Below are positions 18,660 to 27,534 of a stretch of DNA of 64,000 bases, one piece after another (the first letter of the stretch is position 1; each line of letters opens with the position of its first letter). The stretch comes from Variovorax paradoxus (GTDB lineage: Bacteria > Pseudomonadota > Gammaproteobacteria > Burkholderiales > Burkholderiaceae_C): contig NZ_JAGGNV010000004.1 in assembly GCF_018614955.1 (NCBI RefSeq), positions 93,519 to 157,518 on the forward strand, written 5' to 3'. The notes beneath the pieces were generated by a model. The model ran no database searches, had not been told where the DNA came from, and saw only the letters and a program-made list of their open reading frames with translations. The position numbers and the translations under genes are program-made.

Positions 18660-19754
18660 ATGCCCGAGTACCTGGCTCCCGGTGTGTACGTCGAGGAGGT
18701 CGAGCGCGGCCCGCGGTCCATCGAAGGCGTGCCCACGAGCACGGCGGCCATGCTCGGAGAAACCGAGCGCGGAAGCACCGAGCCCTGCCTCGTCTCCAGC
18801 GACGAGGAGTTCCGGGATGGCTTCGGCGGCGCCGTCGGCGCAGGCAAGTTCATGCCCGACGCGGTGCGCGGATTCTTCGACAACGGAGGCCGGCGCCTGT
18901 TCGTCTGCCGCCTCGCGGGAGACGACCCCGGGCCAGCGCTCGCCGCGCTCGAGGGCGATGCTTGCGCGGAGGTGGCGCTGGTCTATGCGCCCGCCGCCGC
19001 CGTGCCGGTGGCGAGGGCCGTCATCGCGCACTGCGAACGACTCCGGTTCCGCTTCGCGGTGGTCGATGGCGACCGGCGGGTGAGCGACATGCGCTCGCTC
19101 GACCCGCGCGCGACGATCCAGGATTCCGGCCACGCCGCGTTCTACGGCCCGTGGGTACGGGTCTCCGATGCGCAGAGCGGCGAGCGCAAGGCCGTCCCGC
19201 CCGGTGGCCACGTGCTTGGCGTCTACGCCCGCACGGACGCCGCGCGAGGTGTCTTCAAATCACCCACCAACGAGGCCTTGCATGGCGTGCTGGAGCCGGA
19301 CAGCCGGGTCGACGATGCGACCGCCGGCATGCTGAGCCAGCGCGGCGTCAACCTGATCCGGCAGCTTCCGGGCAGAGGCATCCGTGTCTGGGGCGCCCAC
19401 ACGATGGCGTCCAACCCGTTGTGGAAATACCTGAGCGTGCGGCGCCTCTTCATCTTCCTAGAGCGCTCCATCTACGAGGGCACGCAGTGGGTCGTCTTCG
19501 AGCCCAACGGGCCGCGCCTCTGGGCACTTGTCGCCGACACGATCCGCCTGTTCCTGCGCGGCCAGTGGCGCCTGGGCGCGTTCTCCGGGCACACCGAGGC
19601 GCAGGCCTTCTTCGTCGCCTGCGACGAAAGCACGATGACGCAGGACGACATCCTGAACGGCCGCCTCGTCTGCGAAATCGGCGTCGCGCCGCTGAAGCCG
19701 GCGGAGTTCGTCATCTTTCGCATCTTCCAGAACACCGCCGAGGCCCAGCGTTAA
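18660..19754 (+). CDS. orphan contractile tail sheath-like protein
   Basis: A 364-residue protein whose start MPEYLAPGVYVEEVERGPRS is the classical N-terminus of phage tail sheath proteins; the C-terminal half contains GIRVWGAHTMASNPLWKYL, YEGTQWVVFEPNG and a C-terminal CEIGVAPLKPAEFVIFRI, all typical of sheath proteins of contractile phages, pyocins and extracellular injection systems. No tube, baseplate, spike or lysis gene lies beside it: the neighbours are a persulfide dioxygenase-like gene and a phospholipase D. The ATG at 18660 is used because the sheath N-terminus starts there. An orphan sheath could be a domesticated remnant or part of a distant cluster. Confidence 0.85.
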   Translation: MPEYLAPGVYVEEVERGPRSIEGVPTSTAAMLGETERGSTEPCLVSSDEEFRDGFGGAVGAGKFMPDAVRGFFDNGGRRLFVCRLAGDDPGPALAALEGDACAEVALVYAPAAAVPVARAVIAHCERLRFRFAVVDGDRRVSDMRSLDPRATIQDSGHAAFYGPWVRVSDAQSGERKAVPPGGHVLGVYARTDAARGVFKSPTNEALHGVLEPDSRVDDATAGMLSQRGVNLIRQLPGRGIRVWGAHTMASNPLWKYLSVRRLFIFLERSIYEGTQWVVFEPNGPRLWALVADTIRLFLRGQWRLGAFSGHTEAQAFFVACDESTMTQDDILNGRLVCEIGVAPLKPAEFVIFRIFQNTAEAQR

Positions 19755-19760
19755 CAGGCC

Positions 19761-21338
19761 CTAGAGCTGCTCCTCCGGCACGAACAGCGACATCAGGCGC
19801 AGCTTGAGCCGCAGCAGCCAGGTCGATTCGGGTTCCTCGTCGAGCCGTTCGGGGTCGCCGTCCGGGTCGAGGCCGATCCATTCGAGGCGCTGGCCGTCGG
19901 GCTGGAGGCGGACTTCGTAGACGCCTACGTTGGTGTCGACCCGGTAGAAGTCCAGCAGCTGCGCAACGAGTTCGGGGCTGCGCACCATGAGGCCCAGTTC
20001 GGTGTTGATCAGCGCCGAGCGACCGTCCAGGTTCAGGGAGCCGGCCAGCAGGATCTTCCGGTCGACGAAGCCGAGCTTGGCATGCAGCCGGCCGGTCGAG
20101 CTACCGAGCACGCGGCGCAGGCCGGCATCGCGCTTGAGGCGCCCTGAGGTGACCTCGAACACCCGCACCCCCAGGCGCAGCATCTCGAGCCGGTAGGGCT
20201 CGTAGCCGGCGCCGACCAGCGGCTCGTCGCTGACGCCGGTGGCGTTAGTGAAGATGCGCACGTCGACGCCGCGCGCGCGCAGCTGCCGCAGATGCGCCAT
20301 GCCGACGCCTCCGGGCACGAAGTAGGGCGAGACCAGGATCACTTCCGATTTCGCTTCGGTGGCCAGCAGGCGGATCAGCCGGCCGGTGACCGAGTCCGCG
20401 CCCGGCTCGTAGCTGTCGTTGCGCCGCTTGACGGGTGCGTCCGCAAAGGCGCCGGCCGGGGCAATGAAGAAGCCGAACAGGCCCTCGTCATCCGGATCCG
20501 GGCGCGGCAGCAGGGCGCCGGCGGCAGCCACTTCTGCGAGCCCCGGCACCGAGCCCCTGGCGTCGCCTGTGGTCAGCTGGGCGAAGCGCGCCCGGCGCTG
20601 CGCCGCATCGAGGCGGTTGCCCACCACCGCCTGCAGCGGGTAGACGCGCTCGCTGTTCCAGTAGGCATCGAAGGAGCGCGAAAGCTCGGGCACGAGCGCG
20701 CCAGCGGCGAGCAGGTCGAAGTCGATGAAGTTGGACCGCGCGCTGCGCAGAAAGTAATCGTCGGCCAGGTTGCGGCCGCCGGCAACGGCGAAGACGCCGT
20801 CGGCGACGAAGAGCTTGTTGTGCATGCGGTGGTTGAGGCGGCCGAAGTCGGTGAGGAACTGCCACAGCCGCACCGGCGACGCGTCGCGGCCGTAGGCGAA
20901 GGGATTGAACAGGCGCACCTCCGCCCCGGGGTGGGCGGCCAGGCCGAGCAGCAGCTCGTCCAGGCCTTCGGTATGGAAATCGTCGATGAGCAGGCGCACG
21001 CGCACGCCGCGCTCGACCGCATCGCGCAGCGCGCGCAGCATCAGCCGGCCGGTGGCGTCGTCGGCGATGTGGTAGGTCTGCAGGTCGAGCGAGCTTTGCG
21101 CGCGGGCGATCAGTTCGAGCCGGGCCGCGAGCGCGTGATGCGGCATCGGGATCGAGCGCAGCGCCGACTGGCCCGGCGGGATGGCCAGCTCGCGCGCGAG
21201 CGCCGGCAGAGGCGCATCGGCCGGGGACGCGATGCTGGTCGATACCGGCCGTTCGACGACGCTCGGCAGGCTGGCACAGCTGCACACCAGCAGCGACAGC
21301 ACAAGGGCACCCAGCGCAGCCACGGCTCGGGTCGGCAT
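19761..21338 (-). CDS. phospholipase D-family lipoprotein
   Basis: A 525-residue protein with two HKD-type phosphodiesterase motifs: His173-x-Lys175 in HNKLFVAD and His419-x-Lys421 in HAKLGFVD, each followed by GG/GSxN (GGRN and GSLNLD). The N-terminus is a lipoprotein-like signal (ALVLSLLVCSCAS). PLD-family enzymes hydrolyse phosphodiesters or transfer phosphatidyl groups (as in ClsC-like cardiolipin synthases, which this layout resembles). The start at 21338 is chosen for its signal peptide. It converges with the sheath gene, 6 bases apart. Confidence 0.92.
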   Translation of the reverse strand: MPTRAVAALGALVLSLLVCSCASLPSVVERPVSTSIASPADAPLPALARELAIPPGQSALRSIPMPHHALAARLELIARAQSSLDLQTYHIADDATGRLMLRALRDAVERGVRVRLLIDDFHTEGLDELLLGLAAHPGAEVRLFNPFAYGRDASPVRLWQFLTDFGRLNHRMHNKLFVADGVFAVAGGRNLADDYFLRSARSNFIDFDLLAAGALVPELSRSFDAYWNSERVYPLQAVVGNRLDAAQRRARFAQLTTGDARGSVPGLAEVAAAGALLPRPDPDDEGLFGFFIAPAGAFADAPVKRRNDSYEPGADSVTGRLIRLLATEAKSEVILVSPYFVPGGVGMAHLRQLRARGVDVRIFTNATGVSDEPLVGAGYEPYRLEMLRLGVRVFEVTSGRLKRDAGLRRVLGSSTGRLHAKLGFVDRKILLAGSLNLDGRSALINTELGLMVRSPELVAQLLDFYRVDTNVGVYEVRLQPDGQRLEWIGLDPDGDPERLDEEPESTWLLRLKLRLMSLFVPEEQL

Positions 21339-21430
21339 GTGGACCTCACTCTTCGCGCCAGCGTGCCACAGCCGGCCGGCAGCATCAAGCCGGCCGGTGC
21401 GGTAAGGTCCCGCTCTCCGGAGGTGCACCC

Positions 21431-22243
21431 ATGGCCCGTCTGTCCGCCCACGAGATCGCGCACTACCAAGCCGAAGGCTGGGTGATGCCGCAGTTCCGCC
21501 TGCCGCCGGCCCGCGTCGCGCAGATGCGCGAGGCGCTGGACGCGCTGATCCGCAACAACCCCGGCGTACGGCCCGAGAAGCTGGTGTCGGCCCATGTCGA
21601 GGGCGACAACGGCGAAGGCGTGCGGGGCAGCCGGCAGTTCCTCGAGCTCGCGATGGACCCGGAAATCGTCGAGCTGGTTTCGGGCGTGATCGGCAAGGAC
21701 GTGGTCCTCTGGGGCTGCCACGTGTTCTGCAAGCCGGCCGCCGAGGGCTACGAGACGCCCTGGCACCAGGACGGCCACTACTGGCCGATTCGGCCGCTGG
21801 CCAACTGCACGGTGTGGGTGGCGCTGGAGGAATCGACCATCGAGAACGGCTGCCTGCGCGTGATCCCGCGCTCGCACCGCGGCGGCGTGCTGCATCCGCA
21901 CCTGCACGAGGACCGCAACGACCTCACGCTCAACCAGCGCATGGCGGCCGGCAGCTTCGACGAGGCGCAAGCGGTCGATCTCGAATTGCAGCCCGGCCAG
22001 ATGTCGCTGCACGACGTCTACATGATCCACGGCGCCAAGGCCAACACCTCGGACAAGCGCCGCACCGGCGTCGCGCTGCGCTACATGCCCTCGACCTCGG
22101 TGTTCGAGCGCAAGCTGCGGCCGGCCGACGGAAAGACCGGCGTGGCGGTGAACTTTGCCGAGCGGCCGCTGTGGCTGCTGAAGGGCGTGGACCGCAGCGG
22201 GCGCAACGATTTCGAGGTCGGGCACCGGCGGCCGGCCGGCTGA
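21431..22243 (+). CDS. phytanoyl-CoA dioxygenase (PhyH) family protein
   Basis: A 270-residue Fe(II)/2-oxoglutarate dioxygenase. The metal facial triad is visible as His112-x-Asp114 (WHQDGHYWPI) and His200 (MIHGAKANTS), with a following arginine cluster for 2-oxoglutarate (DKRRTG). The region NGCLRVIPRSH is a PhyH hallmark. Members hydroxylate acyl-CoAs or diverse small molecules; the substrate is unknown here. The gene diverges from the phospholipase D gene over about 90 bases with GGAGG ahead of the ATG. Confidence 0.92.
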   Translation: MARLSAHEIAHYQAEGWVMPQFRLPPARVAQMREALDALIRNNPGVRPEKLVSAHVEGDNGEGVRGSRQFLELAMDPEIVELVSGVIGKDVVLWGCHVFCKPAAEGYETPWHQDGHYWPIRPLANCTVWVALEESTIENGCLRVIPRSHRGGVLHPHLHEDRNDLTLNQRMAAGSFDEAQAVDLELQPGQMSLHDVYMIHGAKANTSDKRRTGVALRYMPSTSVFERKLRPADGKTGVAVNFAERPLWLLKGVDRSGRNDFEVGHRRPAG

Positions 22244-22247
22244 GCTT

Positions 22248-22655
22248 TCAGCGGCAACGCCGGCCCAGCGGCTGCCGGTTCAGCAGATTGCGATGCGCCC
22301 GGCCGATCTCGCTGCCCTGGTCGGCGGCGCGGATGAACCAGCCCAGGGCTTCGCAGGGCTGGCGCTGCACCGCGTTGCCGAACAGCGCCGGTCCGCCCAG
22401 CAGCGCCATGCCCAGCATCTCCTGCGCGGGGCGAAAGCCGGCTTCCGCCGAGGTGCGCAGCCAGCGCAGCATGGCGCGGTAGTCCTTCTCGGTCTGCGCC
22501 TCCAGCGCCAGCGCAAAGCGCTGTTCGGGCGTCAGCGGCACCGCGGCCTCGCCGGCAACGGCAGGAATCGATGTGAGGGCGATCGCCACCGTCGCTGCGA
22601 CCCACGCGCAGCGCCAGCCGATCCGCAGGCTTGCATGCCATTCGCTGCTGTTCAT
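22248..22655 (-). CDS. secreted Sel1-like repeat protein
   Basis: A 135-residue protein with a signal peptide (VAATVAIALTSIPAVAG) and two Sel1-type repeats: YRAMLRWLRTSAEAGFRPAQ and EALGWFIRAADQGSEIGRA. Sel1 repeats are alpha-solenoid modules for protein-protein contacts, often in the envelope. AAGGAGAG precedes the start at 22655. It converges with the PhyH gene, 4 bases apart. Function unknown. Confidence 0.8.
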   Translation of the reverse strand: MNSSEWHASLRIGWRCAWVAATVAIALTSIPAVAGEAAVPLTPEQRFALALEAQTEKDYRAMLRWLRTSAEAGFRPAQEMLGMALLGGPALFGNAVQRQPCEALGWFIRAADQGSEIGRAHRNLLNRQPLGRRCR

Positions 22656-22775
22656 CGATCTCTCCTTGAAAGCATGGAAGCGCCCAGTCTGCTGCGCCAC
22701 CGCCTTCTCTGAAATGCGGAAGTTGCGAAGGCCGCCTCAGGCAGCGGCTGAGGGCTGCGTGATACGGTGGCTGCC

Positions 22776-23663
22776 ATGCGATTCGATCTCACCGACCTGC
22801 GGCTTTTCCGGAACGTCGTCGAGGCCGGCACGATCACCGGCGGCGCGGAGCGCACGCACATGACGCTGGCCTCGGCCAGCGAGCGCGTGCGCGGCATGGA
22901 AGCCGAACTCGGCGTGGTGCTGCTCTTGCGCGACCCGCGCGGCGTGAAGCCCACCGAGGCCGGCCGGACCTTGCTGCACCATGCGCGCGCCGTGCTGCTG
23001 CAGATGGAGCGGATGCACAGCGAACTCGGCGAATACGGGGTAGGCCTCAAGGGCCATGTGCGGCTGCTGTGCAATACCTCGGCCCTCACGGAGCATCTGC
23101 ACGAGGCGCTCAGCAGCTTCCTGGCGCTCTATCCGCGCATCTCGGTGGACCTGGAGGAGCGCGCCAGCCACGACATCGTCGAGGCGTTGCGCAGCGAGCT
23201 CGGCGACATCGGCATCGTGTCGGACGCGGTGGATCTGGCCGGCCTGGAGACCTTCGTCTTCAGGGAGGACCACCTGGTGCTGGTGGTGCCGCGCGGCGAC
23301 GCGCTGGCGAGGCGGCGCCGGGCGGCGCTGCGCGAGGTGGCGGGCCGCGAGTTCGTCGGCCTGGCCGACGGCAGCCCGCTGCAGGAACTCGTTTCGCACA
23401 ATGCGAAGCGCCTGGGCCGGCGGCTCGCCTACCGCGTGCGGGTACGCAATCTCGAAGCGGTCTGCCGCATGGTCGAACAAGGCATCGGCCTCGGCGTCGT
23501 GCCGCAGACGGTGGCCGCGCGCTGCGCCCGGTCGATGAAGATCGCGGGCATCGCGCTCACCGACGACTGGGCCGTGCGCAACCTGATGGTCTGCGTGCGC
23601 CGCAGCGAGGACCTGCCTTCCAATGCGCAGCTCATGCTGCGCCACCTGCTGGCGGCGCCATGA
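22776..23663 (+). CDS. LysR-family transcriptional regulator
   Basis: A 295-residue LysR protein with the N-terminal helix-turn-helix (LTDLRLFRNVVEAGTITG, then LASASERVRGMEAELG) and a type 2 periplasmic-binding-like effector domain. The ATG at 22776 is preferred; a GTG three codons earlier is possible. It is followed with a 4-base ATGA overlap by a small acidic protein, so it may not act on a divergent neighbour; its target cannot be told. Confidence 0.92.
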   Translation: MRFDLTDLRLFRNVVEAGTITGGAERTHMTLASASERVRGMEAELGVVLLLRDPRGVKPTEAGRTLLHHARAVLLQMERMHSELGEYGVGLKGHVRLLCNTSALTEHLHEALSSFLALYPRISVDLEERASHDIVEALRSELGDIGIVSDAVDLAGLETFVFREDHLVLVVPRGDALARRRRAALREVAGREFVGLADGSPLQELVSHNAKRLGRRLAYRVRVRNLEAVCRMVEQGIGLGVVPQTVAARCARSMKIAGIALTDDWAVRNLMVCVRRSEDLPSNAQLMLRHLLAAP

Positions 23664-23965
23664 CGCTGAACTACCTGGATTTCGACTACAGCGAAGACAC
23701 GGAAGGCATCGGCGTCTTCGACGCGATGGCCGCCACCGCGCCGGATCAGGCGGCAGCCGTGGATGCCGAGATCGCCCTCGTGCTCGACTGGGCGAGCGCC
23801 AGCTTTCCGGATCGCCGCGGCCCGGTGGGCGACGGCGGCGACTGGGACTACGACCTGCAAGACATGCAGGAAGGCGGCTGGCGCACGGTCACGCTGTCGA
23901 TCAGCGGGACACGGGAATTCTGTGCGGCCTTCAGCCTGCGCTTCGCGCTGGAGAGTGGGCCCTGA
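23660..23965 (+). CDS. hypothetical small acidic protein
   Basis: A 101-residue protein overlapping the LysR stop by ATGA. It is acidic and rich in Asp/Trp (LDFDYSEDTEG, WDYDLQDMQEGGWRTVTLSISG) with no signal peptide or membrane helix. The family is not recognised. The overlap implies translation coupled to the LysR gene. Confidence 0.75.
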   Translation: MTLNYLDFDYSEDTEGIGVFDAMAATAPDQAAAVDAEIALVLDWASASFPDRRGPVGDGGDWDYDLQDMQEGGWRTVTLSISGTREFCAAFSLRFALESGP

Positions 23966-23971
23966 CTTCGA

Positions 23972-24778
23972 TCAGGCCAGCAGGCCGGCCATGCTGCTCA
24001 CGGGCACCTCTTCGCGGGCGCGTTGCGGAACGGCAGCAATCACTTCCTCGGCGGACGACTTGTCGTGTTCGTGGAGCCAGGGAATGACCTCGCCCTCGCG
24101 CAGCATGGCCAGCTCGCGCTCGTAGAAGCTCATCAGCTCGGTGCCGGTGCTGTACGAGAGGAAAAGCTTCATGTCGTGGTCCGCGATCGCCAGGTAGCCG
24201 CCGAGGACCTGCTCGACGTGCAGGTGATGCAGGCCGCTGGCCCGCAGGTTCATGCCGGAGCGGAACAGCGCCTCCGCGGTCATCGCCGTCGACATCGACA
24301 GCGTGCCGCGGGTCCGGATCAGCGCCTCGGATTGCGCGATGCGGGCGATGAAGCCCGCCAGGTTGTGGCCGCGGAACCGGGGATGCACCCAGCCGGCGCC
24401 GATGTAGCCGTACAGCGCGTGCGGCTTGAGCTCGGGGCCGCTGTCCGGGAACCATCCTTCGGGCTTCTTGGGGCGGTAGAGCGCGCCCTGGCTGTAGGCC
24501 TCGCCGACACGCCGGGTCTCGCCCGCGTTCTGCATGGTGCGGAAGCCGGTCAGCGCCACCGGTGCATTGCCGTCGTCGAAGCAGACCCAGAAGTTGTAGG
24601 GGTTGAAGTCCTTGGGATCTTCCAGAACGAAAGGCAACTGGACGTAGCCGGTGCCCGTGGCGACTTCATAGGTCTTCAGCAGCACCGTCAGATCGTCGCC
24701 GAAGCTCACGTTCAGGCCGGACGCTTCCAGGTGCAGCACAAGTTGATCTTGATATTCCTCTAGCTCCGAGAGTTGCAT
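23972..24778 (-). CDS. uncharacterised protein, possibly GNAT-fold
   Basis: A 268-residue cytoplasmic protein not assigned to a named family. The stretch GAGWVHPRFRGHNLAGFIAR resembles the beta4-alpha3 acyl-CoA-binding loop of GNAT acetyltransferases (R-x-x-G-x-x-L), and the preceding strands (FWVCFDDGNAPVALTGFRTM) fit the same fold. The C-terminus is helical and acidic. AAGGACA precedes the start. It diverges from another unrecognised gene at 25115 across 336 bases that are AT-richer than the surroundings. Confidence 0.7.
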   Translation of the reverse strand: MQLSELEEYQDQLVLHLEASGLNVSFGDDLTVLLKTYEVATGTGYVQLPFVLEDPKDFNPYNFWVCFDDGNAPVALTGFRTMQNAGETRRVGEAYSQGALYRPKKPEGWFPDSGPELKPHALYGYIGAGWVHPRFRGHNLAGFIARIAQSEALIRTRGTLSMSTAMTAEALFRSGMNLRASGLHHLHVEQVLGGYLAIADHDMKLFLSYSTGTELMSFYERELAMLREGEVIPWLHEHDKSSAEEVIAAVPQRAREEVPVSSMAGLLA

Positions 24779-25114
24779 GACGGTGTCCTTGAAATGATGG
24801 GGGCCGGCAAGCGTCGCGAAATCTCGCCGGCCTGCGCATTACTCCACTTGCTCAGTTACGACGCAAGTTGTATCTGCCTCTCGGATTCAAGGAGTGGGGT
24901 CTAGAGCACAAACCGTTACATAAAGTAAGTAAAAGGTAGACATGCAACCTCAGGTATGCGAAAGCGCGGCCCGGCGCCATAGGCCGTCCGGCGGAAGACG
25001 AGGATCTTCGCGCCCACCATGATCGCCAATTAGCCACAAAATTGCCGAAATCGGCGACAAAGAGCGCCCGCGAAGGGGCACTCGCGTCTAAAGTCGAAGA
25101 TACGCAAGGGAATC
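24779..25114. other. divergent intergenic region between two unknown genes
   Basis: This 336-base gap has no credible gene. It contains an inverted repeat GGCCGGC/GCCGGCC near its left end and a locally AT-rich stretch around 24905-24935 (TTACATAAAGTAAGTAAAAG) that could hold a promoter. AAGGGAATC lies ahead of the right-hand start. No recognised operator was found. Confidence 0.5.
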
Positions 25115-25702
25115 ATGAGCACAGCGAAACTGCGAATCACGGGGCCCGGATCGAGCCCCTATGTGCTCGGCGCTCCCATGTACCTGTTCGACGGCCCGAC
25201 CCATATCGGCATCCTGGACCCGGTTCCCGTGAACCGCGAAGGCACCGAGGTCCACATCGAGCACTTCACGCCATCCATCCTCGTCAGCCAGCAGAAGCTG
25301 GAGATCAGCAAGCTCGCGCTGGTCGAGATGGTGATGTTCGTCGCCGAGAACTTCACCTCCGTGCAGGCGATCAGCCTTTCGCTGAGCCGGCAGGTCGAAG
25401 GCTACGGCGACGGCATGAGGCTCGCCGGCGCGCGCTCCGCGTTTCTGCAGAGCATCGGCGCCGGCCACATCATGATCACGCCCAAGCCCGATGCCGAGCA
25501 CATGGGCCACTTCGTGGTCGCCGGGCTGTGGGAATACAACCCGACCAACCTCGCGGCCCTCGCCGCGGTGCTCGAGGCCGAGCGCCACGCCTACTACAGC
25601 GGGCGCGAAGCCGCTGCCGCCCAGGCGAAGCTCTCGCGCTCGGATTCGTGGGTGCGGCGCCTTTTTTCGCGCCCGCCTCCCTCGGCCGACGCGAACGAGT
25701 AG
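25115..25702 (+). CDS. uncharacterised 195-residue protein
   Basis: No family is recognised. It has no signal peptide or membrane helix. Visible features are SLSLSRQVEGYGDGMRLAGA, IGAGHIMITPKPDAEHMGHF and a C-terminal charged tail ending RRLFSRPPPSADANE. The central hydrophobic strands suggest an alpha/beta fold. It faces away from the GNAT-like gene and may share a regulator with it. Confidence 0.7.
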   Translation: MSTAKLRITGPGSSPYVLGAPMYLFDGPTHIGILDPVPVNREGTEVHIEHFTPSILVSQQKLEISKLALVEMVMFVAENFTSVQAISLSLSRQVEGYGDGMRLAGARSAFLQSIGAGHIMITPKPDAEHMGHFVVAGLWEYNPTNLAALAAVLEAERHAYYSGREAAAAQAKLSRSDSWVRRLFSRPPPSADANE

Positions 25703-25723
25703 GCACGGGGCGAACGCAAGCGC

Positions 25724-26914
25724 TCAGGGCCGCTTGCCGAACTCCGCGCTGTCCGCTGTCCAGGCCAGCGCCTGCCCGCTGAGGCTGAAGCCCAGGCCCG
25801 GCCGGGCGGGCACCCACATGCGGCCGTCCTTCAGCTGCAGGCGCTCGTTGAACATCGGCTCCAGCCATTCGAAGTGTTCCAGCCAGGGCTCCTGCGGATA
25901 GGCCGCGGCCAGGTGCAGGTGAATCTCCATCGCGAAGTGCGGCGCGAGCTTGCGGCCCTTGAAGTCGGCGAGCTGCATGATCTGCAGGAAGGGCGTGATG
26001 CCGCCCACGCGCGGCGCGTCGGGCTGCACGAAGTCGCTCGCGTTGCCCATGATCAGCTGCGCATGCTCGCCGAAGCTGGTGAGCATCTCGCCGGTGGCGA
26101 TCGGCGTGTCGAGCGAGGCCGCGAGCGCGGCATGGCCTTCGATGTCGTAGGCGTCCAGTGGCTCTTCGATCCAGGTGAGGTTGTGTTCCTCGAGGCGGCG
26201 GCCCACGCGCTGGGCCGTGGTGCGGTCCCATTGCTGGTTGGCGTCGACCATCAGGTGGAAGTCGGGGCCCAGCAGTTCGCGCACGGCCGCGACGCGCTTG
26301 AGGTCGGTCGCGATGTCGGGCTGGCCGACCTTGATCTTGATGCCGCCGATGCCGCTCTCGCGCGAGATCTCGACGTTCCTGAGCACCTGCTCGAGCGGTG
26401 TGTGCAGGTAGCCGCCAGAGGTGTTGTAGCACTGGACCGAGTTGCGCTGCGCGCCCAGCAGCTTGGCCAGCGGCAGCCCGGCGCGCTTGGCCTTCAGGTC
26501 CCACAGCGCGATGTCGAAGGGCGCGATGGCCTGCGTGGTCAGCCCGCTGCGGCCCATCGAGGCGCCGGCCCACTGCAGATGGGTGAAGAGCCTGGCGATG
26601 TCGTTCGGGTCTTCACCCAGCAGGTTGGGCGCCAGCTCCTTCGCATGGGCGTACATGCCGGGGCCGCCGGCGCGTTTGGAGTAGCCGAAGCCGATGCCTT
26701 CGTGGCCGTCGCGCGTGCGGACCTCGGCGAAGATGAAGGCGATCTCGGTCAGCGGCTTCTGCCGGCCGGTGAGCACCTTGGCGTCGCTGACCGGCACCGC
26801 CAGCGGCAGGTAGACCAGCGACAGCTTGACCCAGTCGATGCGGTCGGCCGCGTCGGCGGCGGTGCGCTCGCCGACGGCCTGGCGGGCATAGGAAACGCTT
26901 TGTTCGGTGCTCAC
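25724..26914 (-). CDS. L-talarate/galactarate dehydratase, mandelate racemase subfamily
   Basis: A 396-residue enolase-superfamily enzyme. The KxK general base motif is Lys193-Ile-Lys195 (GIKIKVG), metal ligands lie in VDANQQWD, WIEEPL and TGEM, and the general acid/base histidine is His326 (APHFAMEIHLHL). This pattern and the N-terminal VLTGRQKPLTEIAFIF fit the talarate/galactarate dehydratase group known from Salmonella and Polaromonas. It dehydrates hexarates to 5-keto-4-deoxyglucarate. The GTG start at 26914 has AGGAG 6 bases upstream. A remnant of a Bug receptor gene lies just behind its start. Confidence 0.88.
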   Translation of the reverse strand: MSTEQSVSYARQAVGERTAADAADRIDWVKLSLVYLPLAVPVSDAKVLTGRQKPLTEIAFIFAEVRTRDGHEGIGFGYSKRAGGPGMYAHAKELAPNLLGEDPNDIARLFTHLQWAGASMGRSGLTTQAIAPFDIALWDLKAKRAGLPLAKLLGAQRNSVQCYNTSGGYLHTPLEQVLRNVEISRESGIGGIKIKVGQPDIATDLKRVAAVRELLGPDFHLMVDANQQWDRTTAQRVGRRLEEHNLTWIEEPLDAYDIEGHAALAASLDTPIATGEMLTSFGEHAQLIMGNASDFVQPDAPRVGGITPFLQIMQLADFKGRKLAPHFAMEIHLHLAAAYPQEPWLEHFEWLEPMFNERLQLKDGRMWVPARPGLGFSLSGQALAWTADSAEFGKRP

Positions 26915-26957
26915 TTGAAACTCCTGTCTGTGTGCGGAATGACTTTGCTGCAATTCG

Positions 26958-27020
26958 ATCGGCCTTGATGCCTGCCGTCTGGATGACCTTGGACCAGCGC
27001 TCGATCTCCTTCTGCACGAA
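26958..27020 (-). pseudogene. remnant of a Bug/TctC receptor gene C-terminus
   Basis: The minus strand reads FVQKEIERWSKVIQTAGIKA and then Asp, the typical last 21 residues of a Bug receptor. There is no stop after the Asp, and the frame runs on into unrelated codons; upstream the coding sequence is lost. It lies where a receptor gene would be expected ahead of a sugar-acid dehydratase, so it is probably what remains after deletion. Confidence 0.65.
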
Positions 27021-27106
27021 CCCTTGCCCTCATCGCAAGGGCCGGCCGGGCTGCACCGGCGCGCTCGTCGCGGCATGTGCGACCAGCTCGCGGATGGTGC
27101 GCCGAT

Positions 27107-27520
27107 ATGATCCGCAAGATGCTGAACAACCTGGCGCCATTCCTCCTCCACTGGGCCATCACGGCCTTCTCCCTCTGGGTGGCGAGCCACATCTTCCGCG
27201 GCATCATCTTCGAAAGCACCTCGGCGCTGGTTGTCTCCGCGCTGCTGCTGGGCTTCGCCAACGCGATCGTCAAGCCGCTCCTGATCGTGCTCACCCTGCC
27301 GCTGACCCTGCTGACCTTCGGCTTGTTCCTGCTGGTGATCAATGCGCTGGTGCTGCTGCTGGTGGCGGCGCTGGTGAAGGGCTTCAAAGTCTCCGGCTTC
27401 TGGACCGCGCTGTTCGCGAGCGTCTTCGTCTCGCTGCTGAGCATCGCCTTCGGCGCGCTGATCGGCGGCAGCGACCCGGCCACCACGATCCAGATGCCGC
27501 AAGGCGGGAGCTGGCTCTGA
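27107..27520 (+). CDS. phage-holin-family-IV-like membrane protein (PF04020 type)
   Basis: A 137-residue membrane protein with four helices, containing the family pattern LLLGFANAIVKPLLIVLTLP and LTFGLFLLVINALVLLL. Members of this widespread family (also called YvlD) are uncharacterised membrane proteins despite the holin label. It stands alone between the Bug remnant and a convergent HxlR gene, 14 bases away. Confidence 0.85.
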   Translation: MIRKMLNNLAPFLLHWAITAFSLWVASHIFRGIIFESTSALVVSALLLGFANAIVKPLLIVLTLPLTLLTFGLFLLVINALVLLLVAALVKGFKVSGFWTALFASVFVSLLSIAFGALIGGSDPATTIQMPQGGSWL

Positions 27521-27534
27521 TCGTCCCGCCCGCG

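Noticed and set aside
18660..19754. Prophage or pyocin cluster
   Set aside because: No other phage structural, lysis, integrase or attachment site features were found within 64 kb; only a single sheath-like gene is present.
27107..27520. True phage holin
   Set aside because: The family label is historical; there is no endolysin or phage context, and the four-helix pattern is that of common chromosomal membrane proteins.
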